Shown here in pieces: positions 17,545 through 26,717 of a stretch of 50,248 bases of DNA (position 1 is the first letter of the stretch; every line of letters starts with the position of its first letter). The stretch comes from an uncultured Sphingomonas sp. Lineage in GTDB: Bacteria > Pseudomonadota > Alphaproteobacteria > Sphingomonadales > Sphingomonadaceae. The stretch covers positions 1 through 50,248 of the forward strand of contig NZ_CAMLDL010000014.1 in assembly GCF_946478955.1 (NCBI RefSeq), read 5' to 3'. The notes under the pieces were generated by a model. The model was not told where the DNA came from. It saw only the letters and a program-made list of their open reading frames with translations, and did not search any database. Position numbers and translations under genes: made by a program.

Positions 17545-17740
17545 CCGTCAGAATGACCGCCTTGAACCGTCCGCGCGGTTCTTCATAGATTTGATGAAAT
17601 TTCTTCGCGACGTTTTCGACGCCGTCACGTTCCTCGTCCGTTTTTGCGCGTTCCGGATCGTAGAGCAGGTTTCTGCCCTCAGTCATATAATAGGCATCGC
17701 CTACCTGAACGATAAACCGCATCTTTCCTTTAGCGACCAT
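17504..17740 (-). CDS. 78-residue protein, candidate substrate of YcaO-TfuA
   Basis: AGGAG lies 7 bases before the ATG at 17740, so this is a well-initiated gene; an upstream extension to 17794 is Arg-rich and unlikely. The product is charged (YDPERAKTDEERDGVENVAK) and ends ILTDDSFSCQNVNRDD, with its only Cys and neighbouring Ser near the C-terminus, as in leader-core peptides. It is the first gene of a three-gene minus-strand set with the ycaO and tfuA genes, overlapping ycaO by 41 bases. No known family is recognised. It may be a RiPP precursor or a small accessory protein; a leader-binding partner is not visible next to it. Confidence 0.6.
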   Translation of the reverse strand: MVAKGKMRFIVQVGDAYYMTEGRNLLYDPERAKTDEERDGVENVAKKFHQIYEEPRGRFKAVILTDDSFSCQNVNRDD

Positions 17741-17906
17741 CCCCCGTCTCCTGCACCGAGTTGCCAGAGCCGCGCGCCTACTAGCATGGCGCATTCACAA
17801 CGCAAAGCAGCATCACTGATTAAGGTGAATTAAAGGCCGCTAGCGACGTGCCGTATCCACGAAAAGCTGCTCGCCAGCGATGATCGCCTTCGCTAGTGCT
17901 TGCGAT

Positions 17907-18908
17907 ATGGCCACCTTAGTCACCGGCGCCGCCGGGTTCATCGGATATTCGACCGCGAAGGCGCTGATGGAGCGCGGCGAGGAGGTTATCGGCATCGATA
18001 ACCTTAACGACTATTATGATCCGCGGTTGAAGATGGCCCGCGCCGACGAATTGAAGAGTCGGTTCGGCAATGCCTTCACCTTCGAATGCGTGGACTTTGC
18101 GGACCAATCGGCCCTGGAAAGCTTTGCCGAGCCGCACCGCTTCGACAAAATCCTGCACCTCGGGGCGCAGGCTGGGGTGCGCTACTCGCTCATTAACCCA
18201 CACGCTTATGTTCGGTCCAACCTAATGGGCCACCTCAACATGCTCGAGCTGGCGCGCCATCGCGGTATCGCGCATATGGTCTACGCCAGTTCTTCATCGG
18301 TTTATGGTGGTAATGATACCCTACCCTTCCGGGTCGAAGACCGGGTCGATCACCCAGTTTCCTTATATGCGGCGACCAAAAAGTCCGACGAGTTACTGAG
18401 CGAAAGCTATTCGCATCTGTTCCGCATTCCGCTTACCGGCCTCCGTTTTTTCACGGTCTATGGGCCATGGGGGCGTCCTGATATGGCCATGTGGATTTTC
18501 GCCAAGGCGTTGTACGAAGGAAAGCCGCTTACGGTTTTCAACGACGGCAACATGCGCCGCGACTTCACCTTTATCGATGACATTGTTTCGGGTGTCGTTG
18601 CCTGCCTCGACAATCCGCCCGCGGACAATGGTAATGCAAAGGCAGGCGGCAGCCGCAGCCCGCACGCGCTGTACAACATCGGAAATCATAAGTCCGAAGA
18701 GCTGATGCGGATGATTTCGCTTCTCGAAGAAGCAACCGGCCGCAAGGCAGAAATTGCCTTCCAGCCGATGCAGCCGGGGGACGTTCAGGACACCTATGCG
18801 GATATCAGCGCGATCCAGCGCGACCTTGGTTTCCAGCCAGCAACCAGTATCGATGTCGGCATTCCGCGTTTCGTCGACTGGTTCAAATCCTATCACGCCA
18901 TTGTTTGA
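17907..18908 (+). CDS. NAD-dependent epimerase (UDP-glucuronate 4-epimerase type)
   Basis: This extended SDR enzyme converts a UDP-sugar at C4 for polysaccharide synthesis. The Rossmann motif is TGAAGFIG at the N-terminus (residues ~5-12), the catalytic set is Ser in ASSSSVYGG and Tyr-x3-Lys in YAATKKSDE, and LRFFTVYGPWGRPDMA with FNDGNMRRDFTFIDDI match UDP-glucuronate epimerases. The frame extends to 17880, but the fold starts at MATLVTGAAG, ATG 17907. It is 333 residues, normal for the family. It lies alone ahead of the polysaccharide region and is 12 bases before the monooxygenase gene, probably co-transcribed. Confidence 0.92.
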   Translation: MATLVTGAAGFIGYSTAKALMERGEEVIGIDNLNDYYDPRLKMARADELKSRFGNAFTFECVDFADQSALESFAEPHRFDKILHLGAQAGVRYSLINPHAYVRSNLMGHLNMLELARHRGIAHMVYASSSSVYGGNDTLPFRVEDRVDHPVSLYAATKKSDELLSESYSHLFRIPLTGLRFFTVYGPWGRPDMAMWIFAKALYEGKPLTVFNDGNMRRDFTFIDDIVSGVVACLDNPPADNGNAKAGGSRSPHALYNIGNHKSEELMRMISLLEEATGRKAEIAFQPMQPGDVQDTYADISAIQRDLGFQPATSIDVGIPRFVDWFKSYHAIV

Positions 18909-18920
18909 GAAAGCCTGGTC

Positions 18921-19865
18921 ATGAGCCTTCCACCGATCCTTCAAAACCTTCGAATTCCGGTCATTGGCTCGCCGCTTTTCATCATATCCCATCCCGCCCT
19001 AGTCATTGAGCAGTGCAAGGCCGGGATCGTCGGCAGCTTTCCTGCCCTGAATGCTCGTCCGGCAAGCCAGCTTGACGAATGGCTGCACGAAATTACCGAA
19101 GCACTCGCCAAACATGACCGGGAGCATCCGGATCGGCCATCCGCCCCATTCGCGGTGAACCAGATTGTCCATCCATCGAACACAAGGTTCGACGAGGACA
19201 TGACCATCTGTGAAAAATGGAAGGTTCCGATCGTCATCACCTCGCTTGGTGCCAGGGTTGAGCTTAACGACGCGGTGCATCGCTGGGGCGGCATAACGCT
19301 CCACGACATCATCAATGACGTCTTTGCCCATAAGGCGATCGACAAAGGCGCCGATGGTCTAATCGCCGTCGCAGCGGGAGCAGGCGGCCACGCCGGCAAA
19401 TGGTCGCCATTCGCGCTGATTCAGGAAATCCGCCAATGGTTCGATGGCCCTTTGATCCTGTCAGGCGCAATTGCCAGCGGCCAATCCATCCTTGCGGCGC
19501 AGGCCATGGGGGCCGACTTGGCCTATATTGGCTCGCCCTTCATTGCGACGCGCGAAGCGCGGGCACCTGAAGAGTATAAACAGGAGATCCTCAAATCCGG
19601 CGCTGCGGATATTGTGGCGTCGTCCCTATTCACCGGCGTTCATGGCAATTATCTGCGCGGCTCCATCGTTCGCGCCGGAATGGACCCAGACAATTTACCC
19701 GAAAGCGATCCCAGCGCCATGAATTTCGGCGGCGCCAAGGCATGGAAAGATATATGGGGTTCCGGTCAGGGTATTGGCATCATCCGGCAGCAGCTGGGCG
19801 CCGGCGAATTGATCGACCGCTTTGCATCGGAATATCGGGAGGCAAAGGCCGCGATCTGCGGCTGA
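18921..19865 (+). CDS. Nitronate monooxygenase (2-nitropropane dioxygenase family)
   Basis: This FMN-dependent TIM-barrel protein of 314 residues oxidises alkyl nitronates or acts on related substrates. The N-terminus IPVIGSPLFIISHPALVIEQ, the glycine motif AAGAGGHAGKWSPFALIQEI with its active-site His, and LSGAIASGQSILAAQAMGAD with YIGSPFIAT (FMN phosphate binding) are typical. It follows the epimerase closely. The physiological substrate is not indicated by the context. Confidence 0.9.
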   Translation: MSLPPILQNLRIPVIGSPLFIISHPALVIEQCKAGIVGSFPALNARPASQLDEWLHEITEALAKHDREHPDRPSAPFAVNQIVHPSNTRFDEDMTICEKWKVPIVITSLGARVELNDAVHRWGGITLHDIINDVFAHKAIDKGADGLIAVAAGAGGHAGKWSPFALIQEIRQWFDGPLILSGAIASGQSILAAQAMGADLAYIGSPFIATREARAPEEYKQEILKSGAADIVASSLFTGVHGNYLRGSIVRAGMDPDNLPESDPSAMNFGGAKAWKDIWGSGQGIGIIRQQLGAGELIDRFASEYREAKAAICG

Positions 19866-19869
19866 ACCT

Positions 19870-20361
19870 CTACGCGTCGCGGTTCCACAAAAGATCGCGC
19901 TCAAGCCGCCCCATTAGCGCACGAGCCGGACTTTGAACCGGCTCAAGCGACAATTGGCCTTCGTCCAAACGCTGCACCCGTTCATAGAGGTCACTGCTCG
20001 ACGAAATCAGCCGCTGAGCGGACTCGGGAAGCTGTTGAACGACCAGCGGGTCACTTGCATTGGCATGGCCAAGCCGGCGTTCGGGCCGACGGCCGTCGAT
20101 GGAATGTAGTTCGCCGCTTTCAACCGCCCGCTGCGTCAGCAGCCACGCAACGATATGCATGATCCGGGTCGTCACTTTCAGCGATTCGCAAGCGAAACCC
20201 ACCCGAGCAAAAGGCTCCAGTGTCTGTCGGTCGTCGCGGCCCGCTTCATCGAAATAGGCGCGTGCTTCATCGGCAAGCAGCATCGCCTCGGTATAAAGCG
20301 AATCAATCAGCCGCGGCGTGATGCGAGCCTCAGGCTCTCGATCGTCAAACGAGTCGGTCAT
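19870..20361 (-). CDS. DUF1465 (RcdA-like) family protein
   Basis: The 163-residue protein matches the alphaproteobacterial DUF1465 family that includes RcdA, the Caulobacter adaptor which helps ClpXP degrade CtrA and other cell-cycle regulators. Family-like segments are RLIDSLYTEAMLLADEARAYF near the start and MHIVAWLLTQRA in the middle; the protein is predicted to be helical. The start MTDSFDD (ATG 20361) was chosen because the upstream extension to 20442 is Arg/Ala-rich low-complexity sequence. It converges with the monooxygenase gene. The assignment rests on recall of the family. Confidence 0.75.
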   Translation of the reverse strand: MTDSFDDREPEARITPRLIDSLYTEAMLLADEARAYFDEAGRDDRQTLEPFARVGFACESLKVTTRIMHIVAWLLTQRAVESGELHSIDGRRPERRLGHANASDPLVVQQLPESAQRLISSSSDLYERVQRLDEGQLSLEPVQSPARALMGRLERDLLWNRDA

Positions 20362-20468
20362 GCCTACAACTGTGCCACTTCGGAAAGCAGGCGGAAACGC
20401 CCATGCGTCGCTTTTGACCGCTCTTGCGCGGCCCTGTCTCATTTTTGCACGGCGACAAATTTCGGGTT

Positions 20469-20666
20469 TCAGGCAATGATGTCAGGAATGATCCGGTCAG
20501 CCAGAACCTGGATTTCATCTTTCAGCACGAGCTTTCGCTTCTTCATCCGCGCCAGTTCCAACTGGTCGCAATTACCGGAATGACGAAGTAGCTCAATCTC
20601 GTCATCGAGTCGGCGATGTTCACTCTTCAACAGCTGCAACAACTCGTTGGGATCATCGTCGTTCAT
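20469..20666 (-). CDS. DUF465 (YdcH-like) small protein
   Basis: A 65-residue, coiled-coil, highly charged protein with the family pattern LKSEHRRLDDEIELL...ELARMKKRKLVLKDEIQVLAD. These are widespread alphaproteobacterial proteins of unknown function. The ATG at 20666 has AAGG upstream; an in-frame GTG lies one codon earlier. A second DUF465 gene faces away from it at 20832. Confidence 0.8.
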   Translation of the reverse strand: MNDDDPNELLQLLKSEHRRLDDEIELLRHSGNCDQLELARMKKRKLVLKDEIQVLADRIIPDIIA

Positions 20667-20831
20667 CACTTTGCCTTACTGCAACGCCGCCCGGTCGTCA
20701 CCAAGCGATACGGCAACGGCGAGCCGCCGGGGAATGGCGTCCAGACGATTCGCAAAGGACGAGACATTTCCATCATTTCGTGATTTATTCGCTGAACCGT
20801 CACGTGTCAGCCAACGAAAGGAAATTGACCG

Positions 20832-20987
20832 ATGGATAAGGCTCATGCCGAGGCACTAGCATCCAAACATGCCGCTCTTCACACACAGATTGATGTCGAG
20901 GAGCATAGGCCACACCCGGACATGGACCTTTTGGCGCGATTAAAAAGAGAAAAGCTCAAACTCAAGGATGAGCTTGTAGGGCATTAG
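20832..20987 (+). CDS. DUF465 small protein, second copy
   Basis: A 51-residue ORF starts MDKAHAEALASKHAALHTQ and ends LKREKLKLKDELVGH, the DUF465 core of heptads ending in KLKDEL. AAAGGAAA precedes the ATG by 7-9 bases. A strong hairpin follows at 21007-21040. It is divergent from the other DUF465 gene, with a shared ~165-base regulatory region. The function is unknown. Confidence 0.8.
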   Translation: MDKAHAEALASKHAALHTQIDVEEHRPHPDMDLLARLKREKLKLKDELVGH

Positions 20988-21006
20988 GGCCGCGGGGCCG
21001 ATGAAA

Positions 21007-21040
21007 AAGGCCGGTCGCTCACGGGAGCGGCCGGCCTTTT
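21007..21040. terminator. Bidirectional intrinsic terminator
   Basis: AAGGCCGGTCGCTC and GAGCGGCCGGCCTTTT form a long stem (one G-T pair) around ACGG, with T on the plus side and A (T on minus) on the other. It ends the DUF465 gene on plus and dksA on minus. Confidence 0.9.
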
Positions 21041-21062
21041 CTGTTTTCGCATCGATGAACGA

Positions 21063-21521
21063 TCAATCGTCGCGCGATACGCGCTCAATCCGTTCATGCT
21101 TTTCTTGCGCTTCCAAAGTCATGGTAGCGATCGGCCGTGCTTCCAGACGGGCGAGCGAAATCGGATCGCCCGTCACTTCGCAATAGCCATATTCCCCCTC
21201 ATACAGTCGACGGATGGCGCTATCGATTTTGGAAATCAGCTTACGCTGACGGTCGCGCGTACGAAGTTCAATCGACCAATCGGTTTCGCTGGATGCACGA
21301 TCAGCAATATCGGGTTCTCGCAACGAATCGATTTGAAGCTGGGCCATCGTCGCCCGGCTTTCCTCAACGATTGAATCTTTCCAATCCTTGAGTTTCCCCA
21401 GGAAATAGGCGCGATGCACATCGCACATGAATTCTTCGCTGTCGGATGGGCGATACCCGTCCGGAAGCTCAATTTGATCAAACGGTTCAGAACCGTATAT
21501 ATCTGCTAGAGCGGTCGCCAT
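21063..21521 (-). CDS. dksA: DksA-type RNA polymerase-binding regulator
   Basis: DksA binds the RNA polymerase secondary channel and works with ppGpp. The 152-residue protein has the long coiled coil (MAQLQIDSLREPDIADRASSETDW with the Asp tip region) and a C-terminal finger GYCEVTGDPISLARLEARPIAT. Only one of the four zinc cysteines remains, so the zinc is probably absent or bound otherwise, as in other cysteine-poor alphaproteobacterial DksA variants. The start is ATG 21521; eight extra codons to 21545 are unlikely. It shares a terminator with the DUF465 gene. Confidence 0.92.
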   Translation of the reverse strand: MATALADIYGSEPFDQIELPDGYRPSDSEEFMCDVHRAYFLGKLKDWKDSIVEESRATMAQLQIDSLREPDIADRASSETDWSIELRTRDRQRKLISKIDSAIRRLYEGEYGYCEVTGDPISLARLEARPIATMTLEAQEKHERIERVSRDD

Positions 21522-21765
21522 TAACACCCTCCCCGACACAAGCATTCTCGTCCGCCGGAACGGGCCTTCCGGCCCTACCGGAGGCGAAAACCACAGGACT
21601 TTCCCGATACTTAGATCGGCAAAGCCGGATTCCCCGAGCGCCTAATAGTTAAGCCGATGCGCATTAACAAGGACTGACCGAACAGTTGCTCAATTATCTG
21701 TGGATTGTTGCGGCGGCGCCTCAGGTGGTTGTTCCATTTGCCAACAAACTGCCTAGGTAAAGTCC

Positions 21766-22542
21766 ATGCGCATTTTGTTGACCAACGATGATGGCATTCA
21801 CGCCCCCGGCTTCGCCGCGCTCGAACGAATCGCCCATAATCTGTCCGATGACATTTGGGTGGTTGCCCCTGCCGAAGAACAATCAGGCGCAGGCCATTCG
21901 CTCACCCTCACGCGGCCGCTCAGAATGCGTAAAATTGCCGACCGGCGCTACGCCGTGCGCGGGACGCCGACCGATGCGGTGATGATGGCGCTGGCCCATG
22001 TAATGAAGGACTGCTCGCCTGACCTAATCCTGTCCGGCGTGAACCGCGGCGCCAATCTGGCTGAAGATGTCACCTATTCGGGAACCGTGTCGGCGGCGAT
22101 GGAAGGTGCGCTTGCCGGCGTCCGTTCGATCGCCCTCAGTCAGGTCTATGCCCGCGAAGGAATGGGCGATGGTGTCCCCTTCGGGACCGCCGAGGCATGG
22201 GCAGAGAGTGTCATTCGTCCCTTACTTGATCAGCCGCTGCGCCCGGGAACGCTGACAAACATCAATTTTCCAGCACTGCCGCCCAAAGATGTGCGCGGCA
22301 TTCGCGTCTGCGCGCAGGGAATGCGTGATTATGGCAGGCTGCAGGTTGACGAACGAACCGACCCTCGTGGGTATCGCTATTATTGGTTCGGGCTCCGCTC
22401 CGCCAAGGAAACGGTCGGCCATGCGACGGATCTGGAGGCTATTGCCGACGGCTATATTGCCGTCACGCCATTGCAACTTGACCTGACCGACCGTCCCCTG
22501 ATCGATCAGTTGCAGCGCCGCTTTGAGGCCGATCAGAAATAA
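21766..22542 (+). CDS. surE: 5'/3'-nucleotidase SurE
   Basis: SurE hydrolyses nucleoside 5'- and 3'-monophosphates and is linked to stationary-phase survival. The N-terminal MRILLTNDDGIHAPG holds the metal-binding Asp pair, followed by VVAPAEEQSGAGHSLT and SGVNRGANLAEDVTYSGTVSAAMEG, all diagnostic. At 258 residues it has the usual size. It overlaps the converging glycosyltransferase gene by 10 bases. The usual partner pcm is not present. Confidence 0.97.
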   Translation: MRILLTNDDGIHAPGFAALERIAHNLSDDIWVVAPAEEQSGAGHSLTLTRPLRMRKIADRRYAVRGTPTDAVMMALAHVMKDCSPDLILSGVNRGANLAEDVTYSGTVSAAMEGALAGVRSIALSQVYAREGMGDGVPFGTAEAWAESVIRPLLDQPLRPGTLTNINFPALPPKDVRGIRVCAQGMRDYGRLQVDERTDPRGYRYYWFGLRSAKETVGHATDLEAIADGYIAVTPLQLDLTDRPLIDQLQRRFEADQK

Positions 22543-23255
22543 TCTTTAAAGATTGGGACCGGCAACCCCTTGTCGAGCCGCGCCACGTTCAGAATCGACA
22601 ATGGCCCAAGGATCGACCCCATGAGAAATGCCCAGGGGACTGGATAGCCCTGTCCGTCCTGAGCCTTGTCTCTGGGATGGGCAGGCGGGTTGTTTCGGAG
22701 CACCGGCAGCAGTGCGTCAAGGCGGCGCTCAGCTTCGCTGAGCCATTGTTTGACCATCGGTTGTCCGCGTTTGAAATAGAAAGCGCCATTGCCGATCATG
22801 ATCGGCCGAAGAACCCTCATGGCATAGGTCGCCGTCTCGGCCGCCGCCCGCCCCGTCCGCCATTGCAGAACATAGTGCTGACCCGCGAAGGTGTCGGCAT
22901 TCAGGTTCGGCGCACCACCTCGAATTTCACGATACCCGGCGCCGATCAAATGATCCGACGATTCAACCCGCTCCACTGACGGAAGCCAGCTCCCCGTCTG
23001 CGGCTTCACATCCGCATAGCCGCCGCCATAGTGGTACATGAAATAGGCCCGCAAATAATCCGAGCGATGGATAGGACTCAGCAATTCATACGCTGGATGC
23101 AATGGCTGATTGCTCACCACCCATGCGGACAGATTGCGCGCTGTCACAAATGTGGGCTCCAGCCCGGTGCGCCCGAACGTATCGAGCCCTCTCTTCCTGT
23201 TATCGGACAATGGGGTGTCGCCCGTCCAGAAGGCGAAGATCCTCGGCTCAGTCAT
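22533..23255 (-). CDS. Glycosyltransferase with GT32-like DxD sugar-binding region
   Basis: The 240-residue protein has HRSDYLRAYFMYHYGGGYADVKPQ at about residues 82-105, which is the GT32 (Och1/capsular polysaccharide synthesis) signature with the Tyr-Ala-Asp replacing the usual Tyr-x-Asp-x-Asp. The C-terminus keeps the MIGNGAFYFKRG block. It probably transfers a hexose to a nascent surface glycan, in line with the cluster that begins just to the right. There is no membrane segment. It is transcribed away from the cluster. Confidence 0.75.
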   Translation of the reverse strand: MTEPRIFAFWTGDTPLSDNRKRGLDTFGRTGLEPTFVTARNLSAWVVSNQPLHPAYELLSPIHRSDYLRAYFMYHYGGGYADVKPQTGSWLPSVERVESSDHLIGAGYREIRGGAPNLNADTFAGQHYVLQWRTGRAAAETATYAMRVLRPIMIGNGAFYFKRGQPMVKQWLSEAERRLDALLPVLRNNPPAHPRDKAQDGQGYPVPWAFLMGSILGPLSILNVARLDKGLPVPIFKDYF

Positions 23256-23424
23256 GGGCCGCCAGGTAATGCGAGCGGTGATCCGACCTTTTGCCCCTTT
23301 TCGTCATTCCAACGGGCCTAGGCGAAACGCCGAAGAACGTCACCCCCGCCGCGATGATGCGGCGACCCCATACAATTCACCGAAACCTAGTGAACCTTTG
23401 TTGGACCGCCATTAAGAAGACTGC

Positions 23425-24510
23425 GTGAATCACGGCAAAATCCTGTACGTTTCCCCTTATCGTGCCACCGATGCCATCGGTGGACGCGAACAATTGAGCA
23501 GGCTTCATCGCGCTGCCCTTCGGTCGCTATTTGGAGATGACCTGCTCGACCACTTCCTTCCCCAGCGAAAGCTGACGGGCGTGAGCGGCCAATTGCACGC
23601 TGTCAGTGGCCAGATTGACGGTGCAAACCATTCATCACTGCACCTCATTATTGATCGGATTGATGCCGAAGATATCGGCACCATCTGGTTCGACGGAACC
23701 AATCTTGGCTGGTTGGCGCAGGCCGTAAAAAAACGCAGGCCGAAAACCTGCATCATCAGCTTCGCGCACAATGTTGAAGCGGCCTTCTTCACCGACGCAG
23801 CGCGGCGACGGCCTGGCGCACATTCCCTTGGCGTTCTTTTCGCCAACTGGATTGCGGAACGAAAAGCGATGCAATCAAGCGATCTGGTAATCTCCCTTAG
23901 CCAGAGAGACGGAGCCCAGTTCCAGCGCCTGTATGGGCGATCACCCGACGCGATTCTTCCATTGGCGTTGGCTACACTTGCCGACGGCAGAACCGATTCC
24001 CCCTCCCTTCCCAGTCGATACCTGTTGTTCGTCGGCGGCGGATTTTACGCCAATCGTGACGGAATCAGCTGGTACGCAAAGAAAGTGGCGCCGCAGCTTT
24101 CGGTGGAAACCCTGGTCGTCGGCCAGGGAATGGAGGATCTTCGCGACCTGATGGATCATCAGCCGAATATGAGGATGATAGGCAAGGTCGACGATTTGCG
24201 ACCTTATTATGCGGCGGCGACAGCGGTTGTAGCCCCCATTTTTTCCGGTTCCGGAATGAAGACAAAGGTAGCGGAAGCCTGGATGTTCGGAAAAAAAGTA
24301 ATTGGAACAGCGGAGGCGTTCGTGGGCTACGAAATCGCCGAAGGATGCCAAATTTGTGACCGAGCGGACGATTTTGTTAGCGCAATCAACAACTTACCAA
24401 CCGATAGCGACAATTCTCATCAAGCGGCGCTGAAAGCCGCTTTTGCGCACACCCATTCCGAGGACGCGCTCAACCGGGCACTTTCAAAAATTATGACCGG
24501 CGCAAAATGA
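23425..24510 (+). CDS. Family-4-like glycosyltransferase
   Basis: A GT-B fold protein of 361 residues with a GTG start. It has YVSPYRATDAIGGREQ near the N-terminus and the C-terminal donor-binding pattern FSGSGMKTKVAEAWMFGKKVIGT (typical of GT4 enzymes in which a Glu follows the loop). It is the first gene of a plus-strand series in which the next two genes overlap by ATGA, so the set is translationally coupled. The sugar transferred cannot be read from the sequence. Confidence 0.85.
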   Translation: MNHGKILYVSPYRATDAIGGREQLSRLHRAALRSLFGDDLLDHFLPQRKLTGVSGQLHAVSGQIDGANHSSLHLIIDRIDAEDIGTIWFDGTNLGWLAQAVKKRRPKTCIISFAHNVEAAFFTDAARRRPGAHSLGVLFANWIAERKAMQSSDLVISLSQRDGAQFQRLYGRSPDAILPLALATLADGRTDSPSLPSRYLLFVGGGFYANRDGISWYAKKVAPQLSVETLVVGQGMEDLRDLMDHQPNMRMIGKVDDLRPYYAAATAVVAPIFSGSGMKTKVAEAWMFGKKVIGTAEAFVGYEIAEGCQICDRADDFVSAINNLPTDSDNSHQAALKAAFAHTHSEDALNRALSKIMTGAK

Positions 24511-25607
24511 AGATATTGGTCGTCAATGCCAGCTATCTCGTGTCGGGTGTGTCGCTCGCCCAAACCCGCTTTGCGGCGGCCCTTGCCCGTGCCGGGCATG
24601 AGGTAACATTTATGGTCGGCAGACCCGCGCCCGGCCTGTCGGTTCCGATACATGATGGCGTGACCAATATCGTGCTGGATAATAGTCGGACATTGGGCAT
24701 GACTGCCGCCCTCTACCGCCACCTGCGCAAAGAGCGGCCCGATATCATCTTTTCGGCGGAGGACCATCTCAACACATTGGTTCTGATGGTGGCGATTGCG
24801 GCGCGTTCAAATGCCAAAATCAGCGGGTCGTCCCGGGTGACGCCGTTCGACACCTATTCGAACCGGCCCTTCACAAAGCGGTGGGTGCTGAAGCAGTTGG
24901 CCCGCGCCACCGCATGGCGAGCGGACGCGCTAACCTGCGTTTCGGACGATATGGTCAAACAATATCGGTCCATATTTCCGCGCGGTAAGCACGAATGCGT
25001 CTACAACATTGTCGACGATACTGCGTCGCGCGTCAGATTGCTTGCACCGGTCGATGATCCGTGGATCACGGACGCCGGGCAGCCGCTTTTGATGGCGGTC
25101 GGCGGCCTTCACTCATGGAAAGCATTTGACGATCTGATCGAGGCGGCTGCCATTCTACGGGATCGGTGCGCTCCATTTCGGCTTGCGATCATTGGCGAAG
25201 GTCCGATGCGACCCGAATTGCAACTTCAGATTGAGCGGCTCGGACTAGTCGACCGCGTCCACCTCCTCGGGCGGAAATCCAATCCTTTGGCCTATTTTCG
25301 CCACGCAGACATATCTGTCCTGACATCGACGGTGGAAGGCATGCCGAATGTGATGGTCGAAGCGATGTTGGCCGGATGCACACCGGTTGCCACAGATTGT
25401 CCAACCGGTCCGCGCGAACTGCTGAAAGGCGGAAAATATGGATATCTGGCGGAAGTGGGGTCGCCAACATCCATCGCCGACGCCATCGAAAAGGCACTGG
25501 CCGCCCCGATTGCGCCAACCCTGCTGGCCGAAGCACTTGCACCGTTTGAGGAAACGAGGGTCATTGCGCGCCATTTTCAGCTGCTCGGTCTGGCGGCCAG
25601 AATATGA
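24507..25607 (+). CDS. Glycosyltransferase family 4
   Basis: The 366-residue GT-B enzyme shows the N-terminal VVNASYLVSGVSLAQTRFAAAL, the acceptor-domain block AEDHLNTLVLMVAI, then a typical GT4 donor domain: LMAVGGLHSWKAFDDLIEAA, LAIIGEGPMRPELQ and STVEGMPNVMVEAMLAGCTPVAT, with the donor-sugar Glu in the last block. It starts in an ATGA overlap with the preceding gene and ends in another with the next, so the three transferases are one coupled unit. Confidence 0.93.
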   Translation: MKILVVNASYLVSGVSLAQTRFAAALARAGHEVTFMVGRPAPGLSVPIHDGVTNIVLDNSRTLGMTAALYRHLRKERPDIIFSAEDHLNTLVLMVAIAARSNAKISGSSRVTPFDTYSNRPFTKRWVLKQLARATAWRADALTCVSDDMVKQYRSIFPRGKHECVYNIVDDTASRVRLLAPVDDPWITDAGQPLLMAVGGLHSWKAFDDLIEAAAILRDRCAPFRLAIIGEGPMRPELQLQIERLGLVDRVHLLGRKSNPLAYFRHADISVLTSTVEGMPNVMVEAMLAGCTPVATDCPTGPRELLKGGKYGYLAEVGSPTSIADAIEKALAAPIAPTLLAEALAPFEETRVIARHFQLLGLAARI

Positions 25608-26659
25608 TCAGGGCCGCGCATCTATTGCCGCACGACGGCATCGGCGGCGTTGAGGTCGCGGCGACGTCTATGGCCAGGGAGACCGATCCCGATCATTTTC
25701 GGCTGTTCTTCATCGCCGGCGACACGGCGCTGGATGAGGCGCATGCATGGACGGGCAGTTTTCGCTCACCCATGAATCCATTGGGCTGGGTCGCAGCAGC
25801 GCGAAACGTCGCCGCCTATCGGCCCGACGTCCTCATTTTCTCCCTGTGGAAATCGGTCCCCGCTGCGTTGCTTGCAAAACTGATGCGCCCGCAAATGCGA
25901 CTGGCCTACACGCTGAACCTCGCTCAGTCGCCGCATCTGCTGGACCGGGCGGCGACATTCATCGCCCTGTTGGCAGCCGACGAAGCATGGAGCGACAGCA
26001 ACGCGACCGAGACGAACCGCAAACCCGCGTGGATCATGGGGCGGCGCCTCAGTCTGATCCAGCCCGGTCGCCAGATATCGGCCTCACCTGCACGTACGCC
26101 GGCGTTTGTAAGCTGGTGCCGACTTCACCCGCAAAAGGGACTAGACCGGGCAATCGACCTGATTGCCAGACTGCGCGCAAAGGGGTTTGCCGCTACCTAT
26201 GATGTTTATGGCCCCGACAACGGGGCTGGCCCTGCCCTCAAGGCGCAGGCGGCGCTCCTGGGATTATCGGATCATGTCCGGTTTCATCCGCCGGTTCATC
26301 AGGATGAGCTCGCGGCAATGGCGAGCAGCTACAGCTTCTTCCTGCTGCCCAGCCGGGCCGAAGGCATGGCCCTCGCCACCGTTGAATCCATGCAGTTTGG
26401 GCTCGTGCCTGTAGTCACCGCCGTCGGTGAGATGGCGCACTATGTTCGGCATCTGGACAATGGCATCATCATTGACCCGGATCGCACGGATGACTGCCTC
26501 CTCGCGATAGAGCGGGCGCTCGGCGCGCAAGATGTTTACGACCGCCTCCGCGATGCCGCCGTCGCCGAATGGCAAAACGCGCCAACCTATCGGCAATCGG
26601 TTGAAGCGGCGATCGACGCCATTGCCCGGCGTGACAGCCCACAACGCCGCAAAAGATGA
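25604..26659 (+). CDS. Glycosyltransferase family 4
   Basis: This 351-residue enzyme has the family-4 donor domain: SWCRLHPQKGLDRAIDLIARL, YDVYGPDNGAGPALKAQA, and LPSRAEGMALATVESMQFGLVPV with its donor Glu. The N-terminal HDGIGGVEVAATSMARE resembles the glycine loop of GT4 enzymes. ATGA overlaps the preceding stop. The ABC exporter gene begins shortly after. Confidence 0.92.
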   Translation: MIRAAHLLPHDGIGGVEVAATSMARETDPDHFRLFFIAGDTALDEAHAWTGSFRSPMNPLGWVAAARNVAAYRPDVLIFSLWKSVPAALLAKLMRPQMRLAYTLNLAQSPHLLDRAATFIALLAADEAWSDSNATETNRKPAWIMGRRLSLIQPGRQISASPARTPAFVSWCRLHPQKGLDRAIDLIARLRAKGFAATYDVYGPDNGAGPALKAQAALLGLSDHVRFHPPVHQDELAAMASSYSFFLLPSRAEGMALATVESMQFGLVPVVTAVGEMAHYVRHLDNGIIIDPDRTDDCLLAIERALGAQDVYDRLRDAAVAEWQNAPTYRQSVEAAIDAIARRDSPQRRKR

Positions 26660-26717
26660 TGATTACGGCCAAAGCCATGATTGGCTTTCGCGGCCAGTCA
26701 TTTATGCAGATCGCCTA

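Noticed and set aside
17785..17833. Short plus-strand ORF of about 15 codons ahead of the epimerase gene
   Set aside because: Too short, no ribosome site; it does not resemble a precursor for the neighbouring YcaO.
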